Positions 55,578 through 64,000 of a stretch of DNA of 64,000 nt are shown one piece after another. The DNA is from Dactylosporangium vinaceum (lineage in GTDB: Bacteria; Actinomycetota; Actinomycetes; Mycobacteriales; Micromonosporaceae): contig NZ_CP061913.1 in NCBI RefSeq assembly GCF_019904175.1, positions 1-64,000 on the forward strand. Direction: 5' to 3'. Each line of letters begins with the position of its first letter. Position 1 is the first letter of the stretch. The notes below the pieces were generated by a model. It was given only the letters and a program-made list of their open reading frames with translations, was not told the origin of the DNA and made no database searches. A program made the translations under genes and the position numbers.

Positions 55578-55920
55578 GCCGTCACCGCTCCTCGCACCCC
55601 CGTCTGTCTATCGACAGGTCGATCCGCACCCTGTAGAAACAGGGAGGACTCGACCTGGGGAGGTCGGACGGGCTCCGGGTGCGCGGACGTGTCTCCGGAG
55701 CCCGTCATGCAACCGGCAAAGAAGCCGGCGAAGCAGCTCAAGACGACCGCGCGGCGGCCGATCCTTGTTGGTGAGCAAGATCAGGAATATCGGCCGAATG
55801 TCCGATTGGTCGCGCCACCTTCGGGCAGGGGGCGTGTCGCAAAGTTGATGGTCGATCTTGAAATGTCCGCTTAGCTTGGGTCGGGGTTCGCCGGTGTAAC
55901 GGGCAGCAAGGGAGAGTGAC
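55578..55920. ncRNA. Gene-free gap with nested hairpins (candidate structured RNA at 55615-55706)
   Basis: Two adjoining structures stand out. CAGGTCGA (55615-55622) pairs with TCGACCTG (55650-55657) around an inner CCCTGT-AGAA-ACAGGG hairpin (55629-55644). Then GACGGGCTCCGG (55667-55678) pairs with CCGGAGCCCGTC (55695-55706), a 12-bp stem. The second may be a terminator for the first or for the upstream gene. The strand is uncertain. The remaining 200 bp, to the start at 55921, hold the promoter of the next gene and nothing else I can support. Confidence 0.4.
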
Positions 55921-56217
55921 GTGACCGATCTGATCTTCGCCTGCGTCAGCGGGTTCGGCCTGCTGGCCCTGAGTGTCGGCGCTTTCGGCGTTCTGGACGC
56001 CTACCACAAGCGCGGCGTCGGCGAGAGGCGGGTCGACTGGCTGGTCGCCCTGTACGCACTGGGCGTGACGGCGAACATCGTCGCGTACGTAATGCTCGAC
56101 CGCTGGTACATCGCGGCACCGCTGGCCCTCATGCTCTGGCCGGCCGAGCAGGCGTTCGAGAAGCGCGGCACCTTCAAGCGCCGCGGCGCCAAGGTCGACG
56201 CCATCACCGGCCGCTGA
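55921..56217 (+). CDS. Small membrane protein (98 aa)
   Basis: Hydrophobic segments at about 4-26 (LIFACVSGFGLLALSVGAFGVL), 40-60 (WLVALYALGVTANIVAYVML) and 64-78 (WYIAAPLALMLWPAEQA), separated by short basic loops, with a basic C-terminus. No family recognised. GGGAGA precedes the GTG start. Confidence 0.72.
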   Translation: MTDLIFACVSGFGLLALSVGAFGVLDAYHKRGVGERRVDWLVALYALGVTANIVAYVMLDRWYIAAPLALMLWPAEQAFEKRGTFKRRGAKVDAITGR

Positions 56218-56296
56218 CCGTCTTCACACCGGCCGCCGAGGCGGTCTGACGTCCCATCAGGCGGACAAATCACCTGATGTGAGATATCCAACGCGA

Positions 56297-56320
56297 ATGG
56301 GCGCCTCACGGGGCGCCCAT
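56297..56320. terminator. Bidirectional terminator hairpin
   Basis: Perfect 9-bp stem ATGGGCGCC/GGCGCCCAT with a 6-nt loop, between the convergent 98-aa gene and the WecB/TagA gene. Confidence 0.65.
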
Positions 56321-56340
56321 CGGCATCTCCGGCCCGGCAC

Positions 56341-57147
56341 CTACACCGCGAAGTGCTGCAGCGGCTCCGTGGCTGGCGGCGGGGGAGCGGCGCGCCACAG
56401 GCGGGTCTTCTGGGCGCCCAGGCGGGCCAGGTAGTTCGGGTTCAGCAGGATGTAGCGGCGCCACAGGCGTTTCGGCTCCAGGCCCAGGCGCCACAGCCAC
56501 TCCAGGGCGTAGCGCTGCATCCACGGAGGCGGGTTCTTGAGGCCACCCGCGTGGTAGTCGAACGCCGCGCCCACGGCCAGCATCGGGGCGTCCACCAGGT
56601 GCTTCATCGCGTAGACGAACACCTCCTGGCGCGGGCAGCCCAGGCCCACCATCACGACCCGGGCACCGGAGGACCTGATGCGGGCGGCGATCTCCTCCGG
56701 CTCGCCGTCACGGGCCGGGCGAAACTTCGAAGGCTCCATACCGGCGATCTTCAGGTCGCCGAAGCGCTCGTGGAGCTTGGCCGCCAGCCGGTCGAGGGTT
56801 TCCTGGGTCGAGCCGTAGAAGTACACCGGCAGGCCCTCCGCGGCGGAGGCGGCCAGGACCTTGAGGGTCAGGTCGGGGCCGTAGACGCGGTCGGCCAGCT
56901 GGGCGTGGTGCAGCAGGTTGAGGGCCCAGCGGACCGGCTGCCCGTCCGGCGTGACGAGGTCGAACGAGTTGAGGCGGGCCCCGTGCGCCTTGTCCTGGAC
57001 GCCTGTCATCACCCCGTGCACCGCCAGCGCGGTGACCGCCAGGGAGCGCTGCTCGCGGGCGGCTTGCATGACCTTGTCGACGGCGCTGTCGTAGTCGACC
57101 GCGCTGACCTCGACCCCGAGGACGTTCTGCTTGCCCTGATCGATCAC
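56341..57147 (-). CDS. WecB/TagA/CpsF family glycosyltransferase
   Basis: 268 aa GT26-family enzyme that adds ManNAc-type or related sugars to lipid-linked glycans. Visible motifs are DLVTPDGQPVRWALNLL (with the family Asp), RVYGPDLTLKVL, VYFYGSTQETLDRLAAKL, RVVMVGLGCPRQEVFVYAM and the C-terminal PPPWMQRYALEWLWRLGLEPKRLWRRY membrane-associating helix. It directly follows the epimerase gene (1 nt gap), so they are co-transcribed for one glycan. Confidence 0.92.
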   Translation of the reverse strand: MIDQGKQNVLGVEVSAVDYDSAVDKVMQAAREQRSLAVTALAVHGVMTGVQDKAHGARLNSFDLVTPDGQPVRWALNLLHHAQLADRVYGPDLTLKVLAASAAEGLPVYFYGSTQETLDRLAAKLHERFGDLKIAGMEPSKFRPARDGEPEEIAARIRSSGARVVMVGLGCPRQEVFVYAMKHLVDAPMLAVGAAFDYHAGGLKNPPPWMQRYALEWLWRLGLEPKRLWRRYILLNPNYLARLGAQKTRLWRAAPPPPATEPLQHFAV

Positions 57148-57148
57148 G

Positions 57149-58222
57149 TCAGGCTGCCGGCGTCCACTTGCCGACGTTCGCCTCGTAGATCTCCTGGCAG
57201 ATCATGGGCACGTCGTAGACCTGCTTCCACTCCGGGTAGTCGAGCTGGAAGCGCTCGTTGGAGCCGATCCACCAGATGTGGTCGCCGACCCGGTTGGCCT
57301 CGTGGTATTCGGTGACCATCTCGTTGCCGGTGATCTGCTCGGCGAGCTTGAAGACCTCGAGGTGCGAGGTGTTGGAGTGCCGGCCGCCGCCGAGGTTGTA
57401 GACCGCGGCCGAGCGGGGGTTGCGGAAGAACGCCTCGAAGGCGGCGACGACGTCGTGCGAGTGGATCGCGTCGCGGACCATCTTGCCCTTGTAGCCGAAG
57501 ATCTTGTAGGTGCGGCGCTCCATGTTGCAGCGCATGACGTAGCCGAGGAAGCCGTGCAGCTCGGTGGCCGAGTGGGCGGGGCCGGTGAGGGTGCCGCCGC
57601 GGAAGCAGGCCGTCTTCATGTCGAAGTAGCGGCCGTACTCCTGGACCATGACGTCGGCCGCGACCTTCGACGCCCCGAAGACGGAGTGGAGGCACGCGTC
57701 GATCGACATGTCCTCCTTGATCCCGTTCTCGTAGGCGTGGCCGGCCTGGATCTCCCAGCGGGTCTCGAGCTCGTCGTAGGGCAGCGAGTTGGGCCGGTCG
57801 CCGTACACCTTGTTGGTGGAGCAGTGGATGAACGGCGCCTCGATGCAGTGCTCGCGGACGTTCTGGAGCAGGTTGAGGGTGCCGCCGGCGTTCACGTCGA
57901 AGTCGGTGAACGGGTCGCGGACCGCCCAGTCGTGGGAGGGCTGGGCCGCGGTGTGGATGACGACGGAGATGTCCTTGCCGTACCGCTTGAAGATGGAGGC
58001 GAGGGTGTCCCGGTCGCGGATGTCGACGTCGTGGTGGGTGTAGCTCTCGCCGAGGTCACTCGTCAGACGGACAACGTTCCAGGCCGTTGACGCTTCGGCG
58101 CCGAAGAACCGGGCCCGCATGTCGTTGTCGATCCCGACGACGTCCAGTCCGAGCGAGGCGAAGTGCCGAACCGCCTCGGACCCGATGAGCCCAGCTGACC
58201 CAGTTACCAGTGCAACACTCAC
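57149..58222 (-). CDS. NAD-dependent epimerase (CDP-paratose 2-epimerase-like), catalytic Tyr replaced
   Basis: 357 aa extended SDR enzyme. The Rossmann motif is [17 protein letters not shown]; the sugar-nucleotide region resembles RfbE-type epimerases ([52 protein letters not shown]). The canonical Y-x-x-x-K reads Phe182-Gly-Ala-Ser-Lys186, so the general-base tyrosine is missing. I recall the same FGASK in other members of this group, so it may be a subfamily with altered chemistry rather than a dead gene. GTG 58222 start. Confidence 0.88.
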   Translation of the reverse strand: MSVALVTGSAGLIGSEAVRHFASLGLDVVGIDNDMRARFFGAEASTAWNVVRLTSDLGESYTHHDVDIRDRDTLASIFKRYGKDISVVIHTAAQPSHDWAVRDPFTDFDVNAGGTLNLLQNVREHCIEAPFIHCSTNKVYGDRPNSLPYDELETRWEIQAGHAYENGIKEDMSIDACLHSVFGASKVAADVMVQEYGRYFDMKTACFRGGTLTGPAHSATELHGFLGYVMRCNMERRTYKIFGYKGKMVRDAIHSHDVVAAFEAFFRNPRSAAVYNLGGGRHSNTSHLEVFKLAEQITGNEMVTEYHEANRVGDHIWWIGSNERFQLDYPEWKQVYDVPMICQEIYEANVGKWTPAA

Positions 58223-58553
58223 GGAACGGCAGCATACCCGCGCCCGAGCGACGCCCGACCACAGGCGCGAGGAGTCAACAACCCGACGAAACCCAAACCC
58301 CGCAAGACCACCCAGTCAGGCACGCCAAGCCCAGCACAGCAGCAGCCCAGCGCCGACTGAGCCCAGCGCTGACAACCCCCGTTCAGGGCACGTCCTCCAG
58401 GCCCAGCGCCGACGATCCGCAACTGAGGAGTGCGATGGGGGGTGCGGGTGGCTACGCCCCCGCCGGGGAGCGAGCGCCTGCGCGAGCGCGGGAAATACCA
58501 CCGCTACCGGGCGAAATGGTGACGGGGTCACCATGAGCATGGTGACCCCGTAG
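58223..58553. other. Gap between the epimerase gene and tRNA-Leu
   Basis: 331 bp without a gene. The left 220 bp are unusually rich in CA/CC dinucleotides (cccagcacagcagcagccca and similar). The right end holds the tRNA-Leu terminator hairpin. The promoter of the minus-strand epimerase-GT26 pair must lie here, but I see no clear -10/-35. Confidence 0.5.
58523..58550 (-). terminator. Terminator hairpin of tRNA-Leu
   Basis: CGGGGTCACCATG (58523-58535) and CATGGTGACCCCG (58538-58550) are a perfect 13-bp inverted repeat separated by AG (so an effective 4-6 nt loop), 3 bp beyond the encoded CCA of tRNA-Leu. Confidence 0.7.
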
Positions 58554-58639
58554 TGGTGGGGAAGGGGGGAGTTGAACCCCCACGCCCTTTCGGGCACACG
58601 GACCTGAACCGTGCGCGTCTGCCATTCCGCCACTTCCCC
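58554..58639 (-). tRNA. tRNA-Leu (CAG anticodon)
   Basis: 86 nt including an encoded CCA (58554-58556 complement). Acceptor GGGGAAG/CTTCCCC, anticodon stem CACGG/CCGTG with CAG at 58604-58606 complement, the long type II variable arm TGCCCGAAAGGGCG, and T loop TTCAACT are intact. Type II arm and CAG identify leucine. It lies upstream of fhaA, divergent from it, as in mycobacteria. Confidence 0.97.
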
Positions 58640-58839
58640 TGGCACCGTGAGAACTATAAGAGCTGTTCCCTCGGTCGGCGCGCTCAGAGCATAACCTCAC
58701 TCCCACTCGGCAGAATCACCGGGTAGGCACTAGGCTTCCCTGGGCGCCACGGAAGAGTAGCACGGGCCGACCGGTCAGCTTGCATACGGGCGTGCGACGT
58801 CCGGATACCATCATGACCTCGGAACCCGAGGAGGAACCG

Positions 58840-59595
58840 GTGAGTGTGCTGCAGCGCTTCGAGAAGCGCCTAGAGGGCCTGGTCGAGGGGGCCTTCGCCA
58901 AGGTCTTCAAGGGGGTCGTCCACCCAGTGGAGATCCTCAACGCCATGCAACGGGAGGCGGAAGCCCACAAGGCGATTCTGGCCGGCGGGCGCACGCTCGT
59001 GCCGAATCGCTACGTGATCGACCTGTCTCCCTATGACCACAGCCGGCTGGCGCCGTATGCCGCCGCGCTCGCCCAGGAGCTGGCCCAGTCGCAGGCCGAA
59101 TTCATCGGCGAGCAGGGCTGGACGGTCTACGGAGACGTCATCGTCGAGATCGAGCGCGGCGACGGGCTCGACACCGGCATGTTCCGGGTGACCGCCGAGG
59201 TCTACACGGGTGCCGACGTGGCGCCGCCGCCCGCGCCGGACCCGTATGGCGGCTACAACCAGCAGCAGGCCGGTGGCTACGGCCCGCCGCCCGGTGGGCC
59301 CGGTGGGCCGGCGCGCAACGTCCGACTGGTGTCCGGCGACGGGCGAAGCTACCCTCTGTCGATCGGCTCGACCGTGATCGGCCGAGGCGACCAGGCCAAC
59401 ATGCGGCTCCCCGACGTCGGGATCTCGCGCCGCCACGCGCGGCTCGACTTCGACGGGGCGCAGGTCGTGCTGACCGACCTCGGTTCCACGAACGGCACGA
59501 TGGTCAACGGTCAACGCGTCTCCGCGGTCGCGTTGAACCCGGGTGACATGATCCAGCTCGGCACGACCACGCTGACCTACCGCGTGGATGGATGA
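58840..59595 (+). CDS. fhaA: FHA domain protein FhaA
   Basis: 251 aa. The N-terminal DUF3662 domain (VLQRFEKRLEGLVEGAFAKVF to about 115) is followed by a Gly/Pro/Tyr-rich linker and a C-terminal FHA domain (about 165-250: STVIGRGDQANMRLPDVGISRRHARLDF, GSTNGTMVNG) that binds phosphothreonine. In relatives it recruits PknB substrates and MviN to regulate peptidoglycan export. GTG 58840 with GAGGAGGA upstream is preferred over ATG 58813 because the protein then starts like Streptomyces FhaA. Confidence 0.94.
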   Translation: MSVLQRFEKRLEGLVEGAFAKVFKGVVHPVEILNAMQREAEAHKAILAGGRTLVPNRYVIDLSPYDHSRLAPYAAALAQELAQSQAEFIGEQGWTVYGDVIVEIERGDGLDTGMFRVTAEVYTGADVAPPPAPDPYGGYNQQQAGGYGPPPGGPGGPARNVRLVSGDGRSYPLSIGSTVIGRGDQANMRLPDVGISRRHARLDFDGAQVVLTDLGSTNGTMVNGQRVSAVALNPGDMIQLGTTTLTYRVDG

Positions 59596-59636
59596 CCGTA
59601 CTTCAAGTAGGCGGAATCTGAATGAGCGCGTCGTAG

Positions 59637-60116
59637 ATGGAATTCGTCATCACGGTCGCCCGATACGGGCTGCTCGTGCTGCTGTGGATCTTCGTATTCA
59701 CGGTGGTTGGAGTGATCCGCCGGGACCTGTTTGCAGGCTCACGTTCGAGCCGGATCGTCGCTGCACCCCGGGGGGTTGGTGCGGCGACGGCTCCTGGCCG
59801 TCCGGCGAAGGTCAAGCGGGGCAAGACGGCCAACCAGCTCTTCGTCACCGCCGGCTCGCTGGCGGGCACCCGAATCACCCTGGGTGAGGCTCCGATCACG
59901 ATCGGGCGGGCCGAAGACTCGACGCTGGTGATCACGGACGACTACGCCTCGTCAAAGCACGCCCGGCTCGTTCCTCGCGCCGGCCAGTGGTACCTCGAGG
60001 ACCTGGGCTCCACCAACGGGACCTACCTCGACAAGACCAAGGTCGGCGCGCCTACCCCCGTCCCCCTCGGCGTGCCGATTCGCATCGGCCGCACTTCTCT
60101 CGAGTTACGGCCATGA
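59637..60116 (+). CDS. fhaB: FHA domain protein FhaB (FipA)
   Basis: 159 aa, one membrane segment (about 5-26, VARYGLLVLLWIFVFTVVGVI) and a C-terminal FHA domain (about 75-155: ITIGRAEDSTLVITDDYASSKHARL, GSTNGTYLD). In mycobacteria FhaB/FipA links PknA/B phosphorylation to FtsZ and FtsQ. ATG 59637 is used; the stop overlaps the pstP start (ATGA). Confidence 0.95.
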   Translation: MEFVITVARYGLLVLLWIFVFTVVGVIRRDLFAGSRSSRIVAAPRGVGAATAPGRPAKVKRGKTANQLFVTAGSLAGTRITLGEAPITIGRAEDSTLVITDDYASSKHARLVPRAGQWYLEDLGSTNGTYLDKTKVGAPTPVPLGVPIRIGRTSLELRP

Positions 60117-61525
60117 CCCTCACCTTGCGCTATGCGGCCCGCAGCGACCGCGGTCTGATTCGGAGCGGTAACCAGGACTCCGTCTACGCCGGACCGCGGC
60201 TGCTGGCCGTGGCCGACGGCATGGGCGGTATGGCCGCCGGTGACGTCGCCAGCAACATCGTCATCGCCACCATGGCGCCGCTCGACGAGGACGTCGCAGG
60301 CAACGCCATGATCGACACCCTCCGGGGTGCTGTCGATCTGGCGAACCAGCAGATCCGCGACGCGGTCGAGGAGAACCCGGCAATGGAGGGCATGGGGACG
60401 ACCCTGACCGCCATGCTGTTCTCCGGCTCGAAGATGGGCATGGTGCACATCGGCGACTCTCGCGCATACCTCGTGCGCGACGGGGAGTTCGCCCAGGTCA
60501 CCAAGGACGACACATACGTCCAGATGCTCGTCGACGAGGGCCGCATCAGCCTCGAGGAAGCCAACAGCCACCCGCAGCGCTCACTGCTGACCCGGGCGCT
60601 CGACGGCCGCGACGCCGACCCCGAGTATTCGGTGCGCCAGGTGAAGCCGGGCGACCGCTACCTCCTGTGCAGCGACGGGCTCTCCGGCGTCGTGAGTGCG
60701 GAGACCATCGCGTCGACGCTGCGGGAGTACGTCGACCCCAACCAGTGCGCGGCCCGGCTCATCGAGCTGGCCCTGCGCGGCGGCGGGCCCGACAACATCA
60801 CGGTGATCGTCGCCGACATCACCGACGAGGACATCGTCGAGGCGCGGCCGATCGTCGGCGGTGCCGCGGCCCAGGACCGGGGCATGGCGACGTCGGCCGA
60901 CCAGTCGATGTCCTCCGCCCGCGGGGCCGCCCTGGCCGCGCCGCGCCCGCCGGTGCCCGAGGACGAGGCCCCGGCCCGCGCCGAGTCGCGCGACGACGAG
61001 GAGGGCCGGCGGCGCTCGCGCCACCCGGTGCGCACCACGATCCTCCTGGTGGTCCTGCTCGGCCTGCTCGGCGGCGCGCTCTGGTACGGCTGGTCCTACA
61101 CCCAGTCGCGCTACTTCGTCGGTGTCACGGACGCCGGCCGGATCGCGATCTTCAAGGGCTCTCCCGGCAACATCGCCTGGCTGAAGCTGGGCGAGGTCTA
61201 CATGGAGAGCCCGACGCTGACCATCGACGACCTGACCCCGGCCGCGCAGAGCACCGTGCGTCAGGGCATCACCGTCGACACCCTGCAGCAGGCCCAGGAC
61301 AAGCTCACCCAGCTCGAGAACCCGGACAACCCGGCGCGCAAACAGGCCTGCCCGACGTCGCAACCTTCGGGCTCCCCCTCGGCGTCTCTCACCGTGTCGG
61401 CCTCGATAGACCCCACCGCCACTGCGACCACGCCACCGGTCGGGGACCCCGCCATCCCGCCTTCGCCCACCTCCGAGCCGGCGTCCACCGCGACCCCGAC
61501 CCCGACCTCCGGCACCAGCTGCTGA
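60113..61525 (+). CDS. pstP: Serine/threonine phosphatase PstP (PP2C family)
   Basis: 470 aa; counteracts PknA/PknB on cell-wall and division proteins. PP2C motifs are NQDSVYAG, VADGMGGMAAGDVAS, GMGTTLTAMLF, HIGDSRAYLVRDGEFAQVTKD, SDGLSGVV and GGPDNITVIVAD, with all metal-site aspartates. A juxtamembrane Ala/Arg/Glu-rich part precedes a membrane helix (about 305-328) and an extracytoplasmic C-terminal domain that ends in a Ser/Pro/Thr-rich tail. ATG 60113 overlaps the fhaB stop. rodA follows 27 nt later. Confidence 0.96.
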   Translation: MTLTLRYAARSDRGLIRSGNQDSVYAGPRLLAVADGMGGMAAGDVASNIVIATMAPLDEDVAGNAMIDTLRGAVDLANQQIRDAVEENPAMEGMGTTLTAMLFSGSKMGMVHIGDSRAYLVRDGEFAQVTKDDTYVQMLVDEGRISLEEANSHPQRSLLTRALDGRDADPEYSVRQVKPGDRYLLCSDGLSGVVSAETIASTLREYVDPNQCAARLIELALRGGGPDNITVIVADITDEDIVEARPIVGGAAAQDRGMATSADQSMSSARGAALAAPRPPVPEDEAPARAESRDDEEGRRRSRHPVRTTILLVVLLGLLGGALWYGWSYTQSRYFVGVTDAGRIAIFKGSPGNIAWLKLGEVYMESPTLTIDDLTPAAQSTVRQGITVDTLQQAQDKLTQLENPDNPARKQACPTSQPSGSPSASLTVSASIDPTATATTPPVGDPAIPPSPTSEPASTATPTPTSGTSC

Positions 61526-61552
61526 CGTGTTGAGGCGAAAAGGAAGCCGATC

Positions 61553-63052
61553 GTGACCGCCACCGCCATACCGGCTCCGCCCGCGGGCGGAGGGGGCGCT
61601 TCGGCGCCCGCCCGCATGCCCACGCGGCGCAACGTCGAGCTGGGCCTCCTGCTCTTCGTGATCGCCATCCTCACCATCTACGCGGCGGTCGTGGAGGGCA
61701 ACGCGGTAGGCGAGGTCACCGGCGACTTCTGGGTCCAGCCGGCGATGATCGCGATCCTGTTCGGCGCGGCCCACCTGGCGATCCGGTTCCTCGCGCCGTA
61801 CGCCGATCCGGTGATCCTGCCGGCGGTCGCGCTCATCAACGGCATCGGCGTCGGCTTCCTGCGCCGCCTCGACTACACGAGCCCGAAGCTGACCCCGGCC
61901 GCCCGGGCCGAGCTGAGCGTCTTCGGTGGCAACGGTTTCCAGCAGCTCGGCTGGACCGCCGTGGCGCTCGTCGGCGCGGTAGCGCTGCTGTTCATCGTGC
62001 GGGACCACCGATCGCTGTCGCGATACCCGTACGTGTTCGGCCTGGCCGGCATCGTGCTCGTGCTCATCCCGGCCGTGCTGCCGGCGCAATACTCGGCGAT
62101 CCACGGTGCGAAGCTCTGGATCAAGTTCGCGGGCTTCACGATCCAGCCGGGCGAGTTCGCCAAGATCTTCCTGCTGGTCTTCTTCGCCGTCTACCTGGTC
62201 CGCAAGCGTGAGGTGCTCGGCCTGGCCGGCCCTCGCTTCCTCGGGCTGGAGTTCCCGCGCCCGCGCGACCTCGGGCCCGTCGTGGCCGTCTGGCTCATGT
62301 CGCTGATGGTCCTCGTGTTCGAGAAGGACCTCGGCACCTCGCTGATGTACTTCGGCCTCTTCGTCGTCACCCTCTACGTCGCCACCGAGCGGTCGAGCTG
62401 GCTGATCATCGGCCTCACGCTCTTCCTCGGCGGCGTGTTCCTCGCGTACTTCCTCGGCAAGGCGATCGGCGGGCCGTTCCTCAACTTCTCCGAGCGGGCG
62501 ACCACCTGGCTCGACCCGTTCGGCGACGCCGACGACAAGGGCTACCAGCTGGTCCAGTCGCTGTTCGGGCTCGGCACCGGCGGCCTGACCGGCACCGGCC
62601 CGGGCGCCGGGCAGCCGACGAAGGTGCCCGAGGTCTGGACCGACTTCATCTTCTCCGGCCTCGGTGAGGAGATCGGGCTCTTCGGGCTGACCGCGCTGCT
62701 GGTGACCTACCTGCTGCTCGTTGAGCGGGGCCTGCGCAGCGCGATAAACGTCCGGGACCTCTTCGGCAAGGTGTTCGCCGGTGGCCTGTCGTTCACGCTC
62801 GGGTTGCAGGTGTTCGTCATTGTGGGTGGCATCAGCCAGCTCATCCCGCTGACCGGGCAGACCACGCCGTTCCTCTCGGCGGGTGGCTCGTCGCTGGTGG
62901 CCAACTGGCTGCTGATCGGCCTGTTGCTGCGCATCTCCGACGCCGCGCGCCGGCCGGCCGTCGGTACGCCGTCGACCGGGGGCAGCGGACCCGGCGGGGG
63001 CGGCGGCGCGCCGGTCCAGATCAAAGAGATGCCCACGGAGGTCGTGCGATGA
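61553..63052 (+). CDS. rodA: FtsW/RodA/SpoVE-type lipid II polymerase
   Basis: 499 aa SEDS glycosyltransferase with about twelve membrane helices. Signatures are KFAGFTIQPGEFAKIFLLVFFAVYL, EKDLGTSLMYFGLFVV, EVWTDFIFSGLGEEIGLFG (with the catalytic Asp/Glu region) and PLTGQTTPFLSAGGSSLVANW. Polymerises peptidoglycan with its partner PbpA, encoded next (ATGA overlap). The C-terminus is Gly/Pro-rich and cytoplasmic. It starts at GTG 61553. Confidence 0.95.
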   Translation: MTATAIPAPPAGGGGASAPARMPTRRNVELGLLLFVIAILTIYAAVVEGNAVGEVTGDFWVQPAMIAILFGAAHLAIRFLAPYADPVILPAVALINGIGVGFLRRLDYTSPKLTPAARAELSVFGGNGFQQLGWTAVALVGAVALLFIVRDHRSLSRYPYVFGLAGIVLVLIPAVLPAQYSAIHGAKLWIKFAGFTIQPGEFAKIFLLVFFAVYLVRKREVLGLAGPRFLGLEFPRPRDLGPVVAVWLMSLMVLVFEKDLGTSLMYFGLFVVTLYVATERSSWLIIGLTLFLGGVFLAYFLGKAIGGPFLNFSERATTWLDPFGDADDKGYQLVQSLFGLGTGGLTGTGPGAGQPTKVPEVWTDFIFSGLGEEIGLFGLTALLVTYLLLVERGLRSAINVRDLFGKVFAGGLSFTLGLQVFVIVGGISQLIPLTGQTTPFLSAGGSSLVANWLLIGLLLRISDAARRPAVGTPSTGGSGPGGGGGAPVQIKEMPTEVVR

Positions 63053-64000
63053 ACGCCCCGCTGCGCCGGGTCGGGGTTGCGGTCATGGTGCTGTTCGCCC
63101 TGCTGTTCCTGAACCTGAACTACCGCCAGGTGGTCAAGGCCGACGACTACCGCACCAACCCGCGCAACAACCGGGTGCAGGCCACCGAATACGAGCGGCC
63201 GCGCGGCAAGATCGTCGACAACAAGGGCAACGTGCTGGCCGACGCCCAGTCGACAGGCGACTCGCTGAAGTACCTGCGGACATACCCCGGGGGCCCGCAG
63301 TACGGCCCCGTGCTGGGCTACAAGCCGGTCAACCTGGCCTCCACCAAGCTCGAAAAACTGAACAACGACTTCCTCATCGGTACCTCCGACAAGCAGGCCG
63401 CTGACCGGATCGCCGGAATGTTCACGGGCAAGGAGCCGGCCGGCGGCAATGTGCTGCTGACGCTCTCCAAGGCCACCCAGGACGCCGCGTACAAGGAGCT
63501 CGGGAACAACAAGCTCGGCATCAAGAAGGGCGCGGCGATCGCGCTCGACCCGTCCACCGGCCAGATCCTGGCCGAGGTCTCGATGCCCAGCTACGACCCC
63601 AACCTGCTGAGCACGCACGACACCAAAGCGGCGCTGGCGAACTACAACACGCTGGACAAGGACCCCAACAAGCCGCTGCTCAACCGGGCGACCTCCGAGG
63701 TGTACCCGCCCGGCTCGACCTTCAAGATCATTACTTCGGCCGCGGCCATGACCGCCGACTCCTCCCTCACGCCGGACTCGAGCGTGCAGGGCGGCGAGTT
63801 CTACCAGCCGCCGGAGACCTCCTCGTTCCGCATCAAGAACTCGCACGAGGGCATCTGCCCGGACAGCATCACGCTGAAGCAGGCCCTGACCGTCTCCTGC
63901 AACACGGTCTTCGCCCGCATCGGCGTCGAGAAGGTGGGCGCCGACAAGCTCAAGTCGATGGCCCAGGCGTTCGGGTTCGAGCAGGAGCCCCGCCTGATCG
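63049..64000 (+). CDS. pbpA: Penicillin-binding protein PbpA (partial, cut by window end)
   Basis: The first 317 residues of a class B PBP. A short cytoplasmic part, a membrane anchor (about 7-25, VGVAVMVLFALLFLNLNY), the dimerisation domain with RGKIVDNKGNVLAD, and the start of the transpeptidase domain are present. The catalytic S-x-x-K is STFK in EVYPPGSTFKIIT, near residue 223, and the S-x-N motif is SCN in ALTVSCNTVFAR. The KTG motif lies beyond the window. It is coupled to rodA by ATGA overlap. In actinomycetes pknA and pknB usually follow. Confidence 0.95.
   Translation, partial: MNAPLRRVGVAVMVLFALLFLNLNYRQVVKADDYRTNPRNNRVQATEYERPRGKIVDNKGNVLADAQSTGDSLKYLRTYPGGPQYGPVLGYKPVNLASTKLEKLNNDFLIGTSDKQAADRIAGMFTGKEPAGGNVLLTLSKATQDAAYKELGNNKLGIKKGAAIALDPSTGQILAEVSMPSYDPNLLSTHDTKAALANYNTLDKDPNKPLLNRATSEVYPPGSTFKIITSAAAMTADSSLTPDSSVQGGEFYQPPETSSFRIKNSHEGICPDSITLKQALTVSCNTVFARIGVEKVGADKLKSMAQAFGFEQEPRLI

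Overview
The window is high-GC actinobacterial DNA (GTG and TTG starts are common and third codon positions are mostly G or C). It opens exactly at the GTG start of dnaA, so it covers a chromosomal replication origin and its right flank. The order dnaA, oriC, dnaN, a short-form gnd, recF, dciA, gyrB, gyrA, a DUF3566 gene, tRNA-Ile, a DLW-39 peptide gene and tRNA-Ala, and the fhaA-fhaB-pstP-rodA-pbpA cell-envelope operon at the far end, fit a filamentous actinomycete. I would look first among Micromonosporaceae or their relatives; the placement is inference from gene order and protein style, not from a search.

Layout. 1-12.8 kb: replication and topology genes around an oriC with nine perfect DnaA boxes. 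12.9-13.2 kb: the tRNA pair. 13.2-24.0 kb: an accessory-looking stretch bounded by two decayed, inverted copies of one tyrosine integrase (13.2-14.4 kb minus, 22.8-23.6 kb plus). It encloses a 5'-truncated CU044_5270-like gene, a CBS protein, a GNAT enzyme, SufE, a YbaK-type deacylase, a solute-binding/VWA lipoprotein-like protein, a ureohydrolase, an SGNH hydrolase, an ArsR/SRPBCC pair and a SEC-C protein. 24.0-34.0 kb: a sulfurtransferase, a glycosyltransferase-barrel fusion coupled to a GH130 enzyme, and an ADP-ribosylglycohydrolase divergent from an HSP90-like ATPase and a very large TPR protein.

34.0-43.1 kb: a branched-chain acyl-CoA (leucine-type) catabolic cluster (TetR regulator, biotin carboxylase, HMG-CoA lyase, carboxyltransferase, acyl-CoA dehydrogenase). 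It is split by two secreted-protein genes, one encoding a five-repeat chaplin-like protein. The cluster carries unusual control DNA: two perfect DnaA boxes against the biotin carboxylase start, and a 68-bp nested palindrome over the carboxyltransferase RBS, whose core is matched next to the tetR gene.

43.1-58.2 kb: a glutamate-cysteine ligase family enzyme, YceI/MarR, an HTH-NTPase-TPR regulator, an MMPL transporter, membrane and PASTA proteins, an XRE/DUF397 pair, a possible structured RNA, and a WecB/TagA-epimerase pair. 58.5-64.0 kb: tRNA-Leu, then fhaA, fhaB, pstP, rodA and the 5' part of pbpA, the signalling and septal/elongation peptidoglycan operon, cut by the window end.
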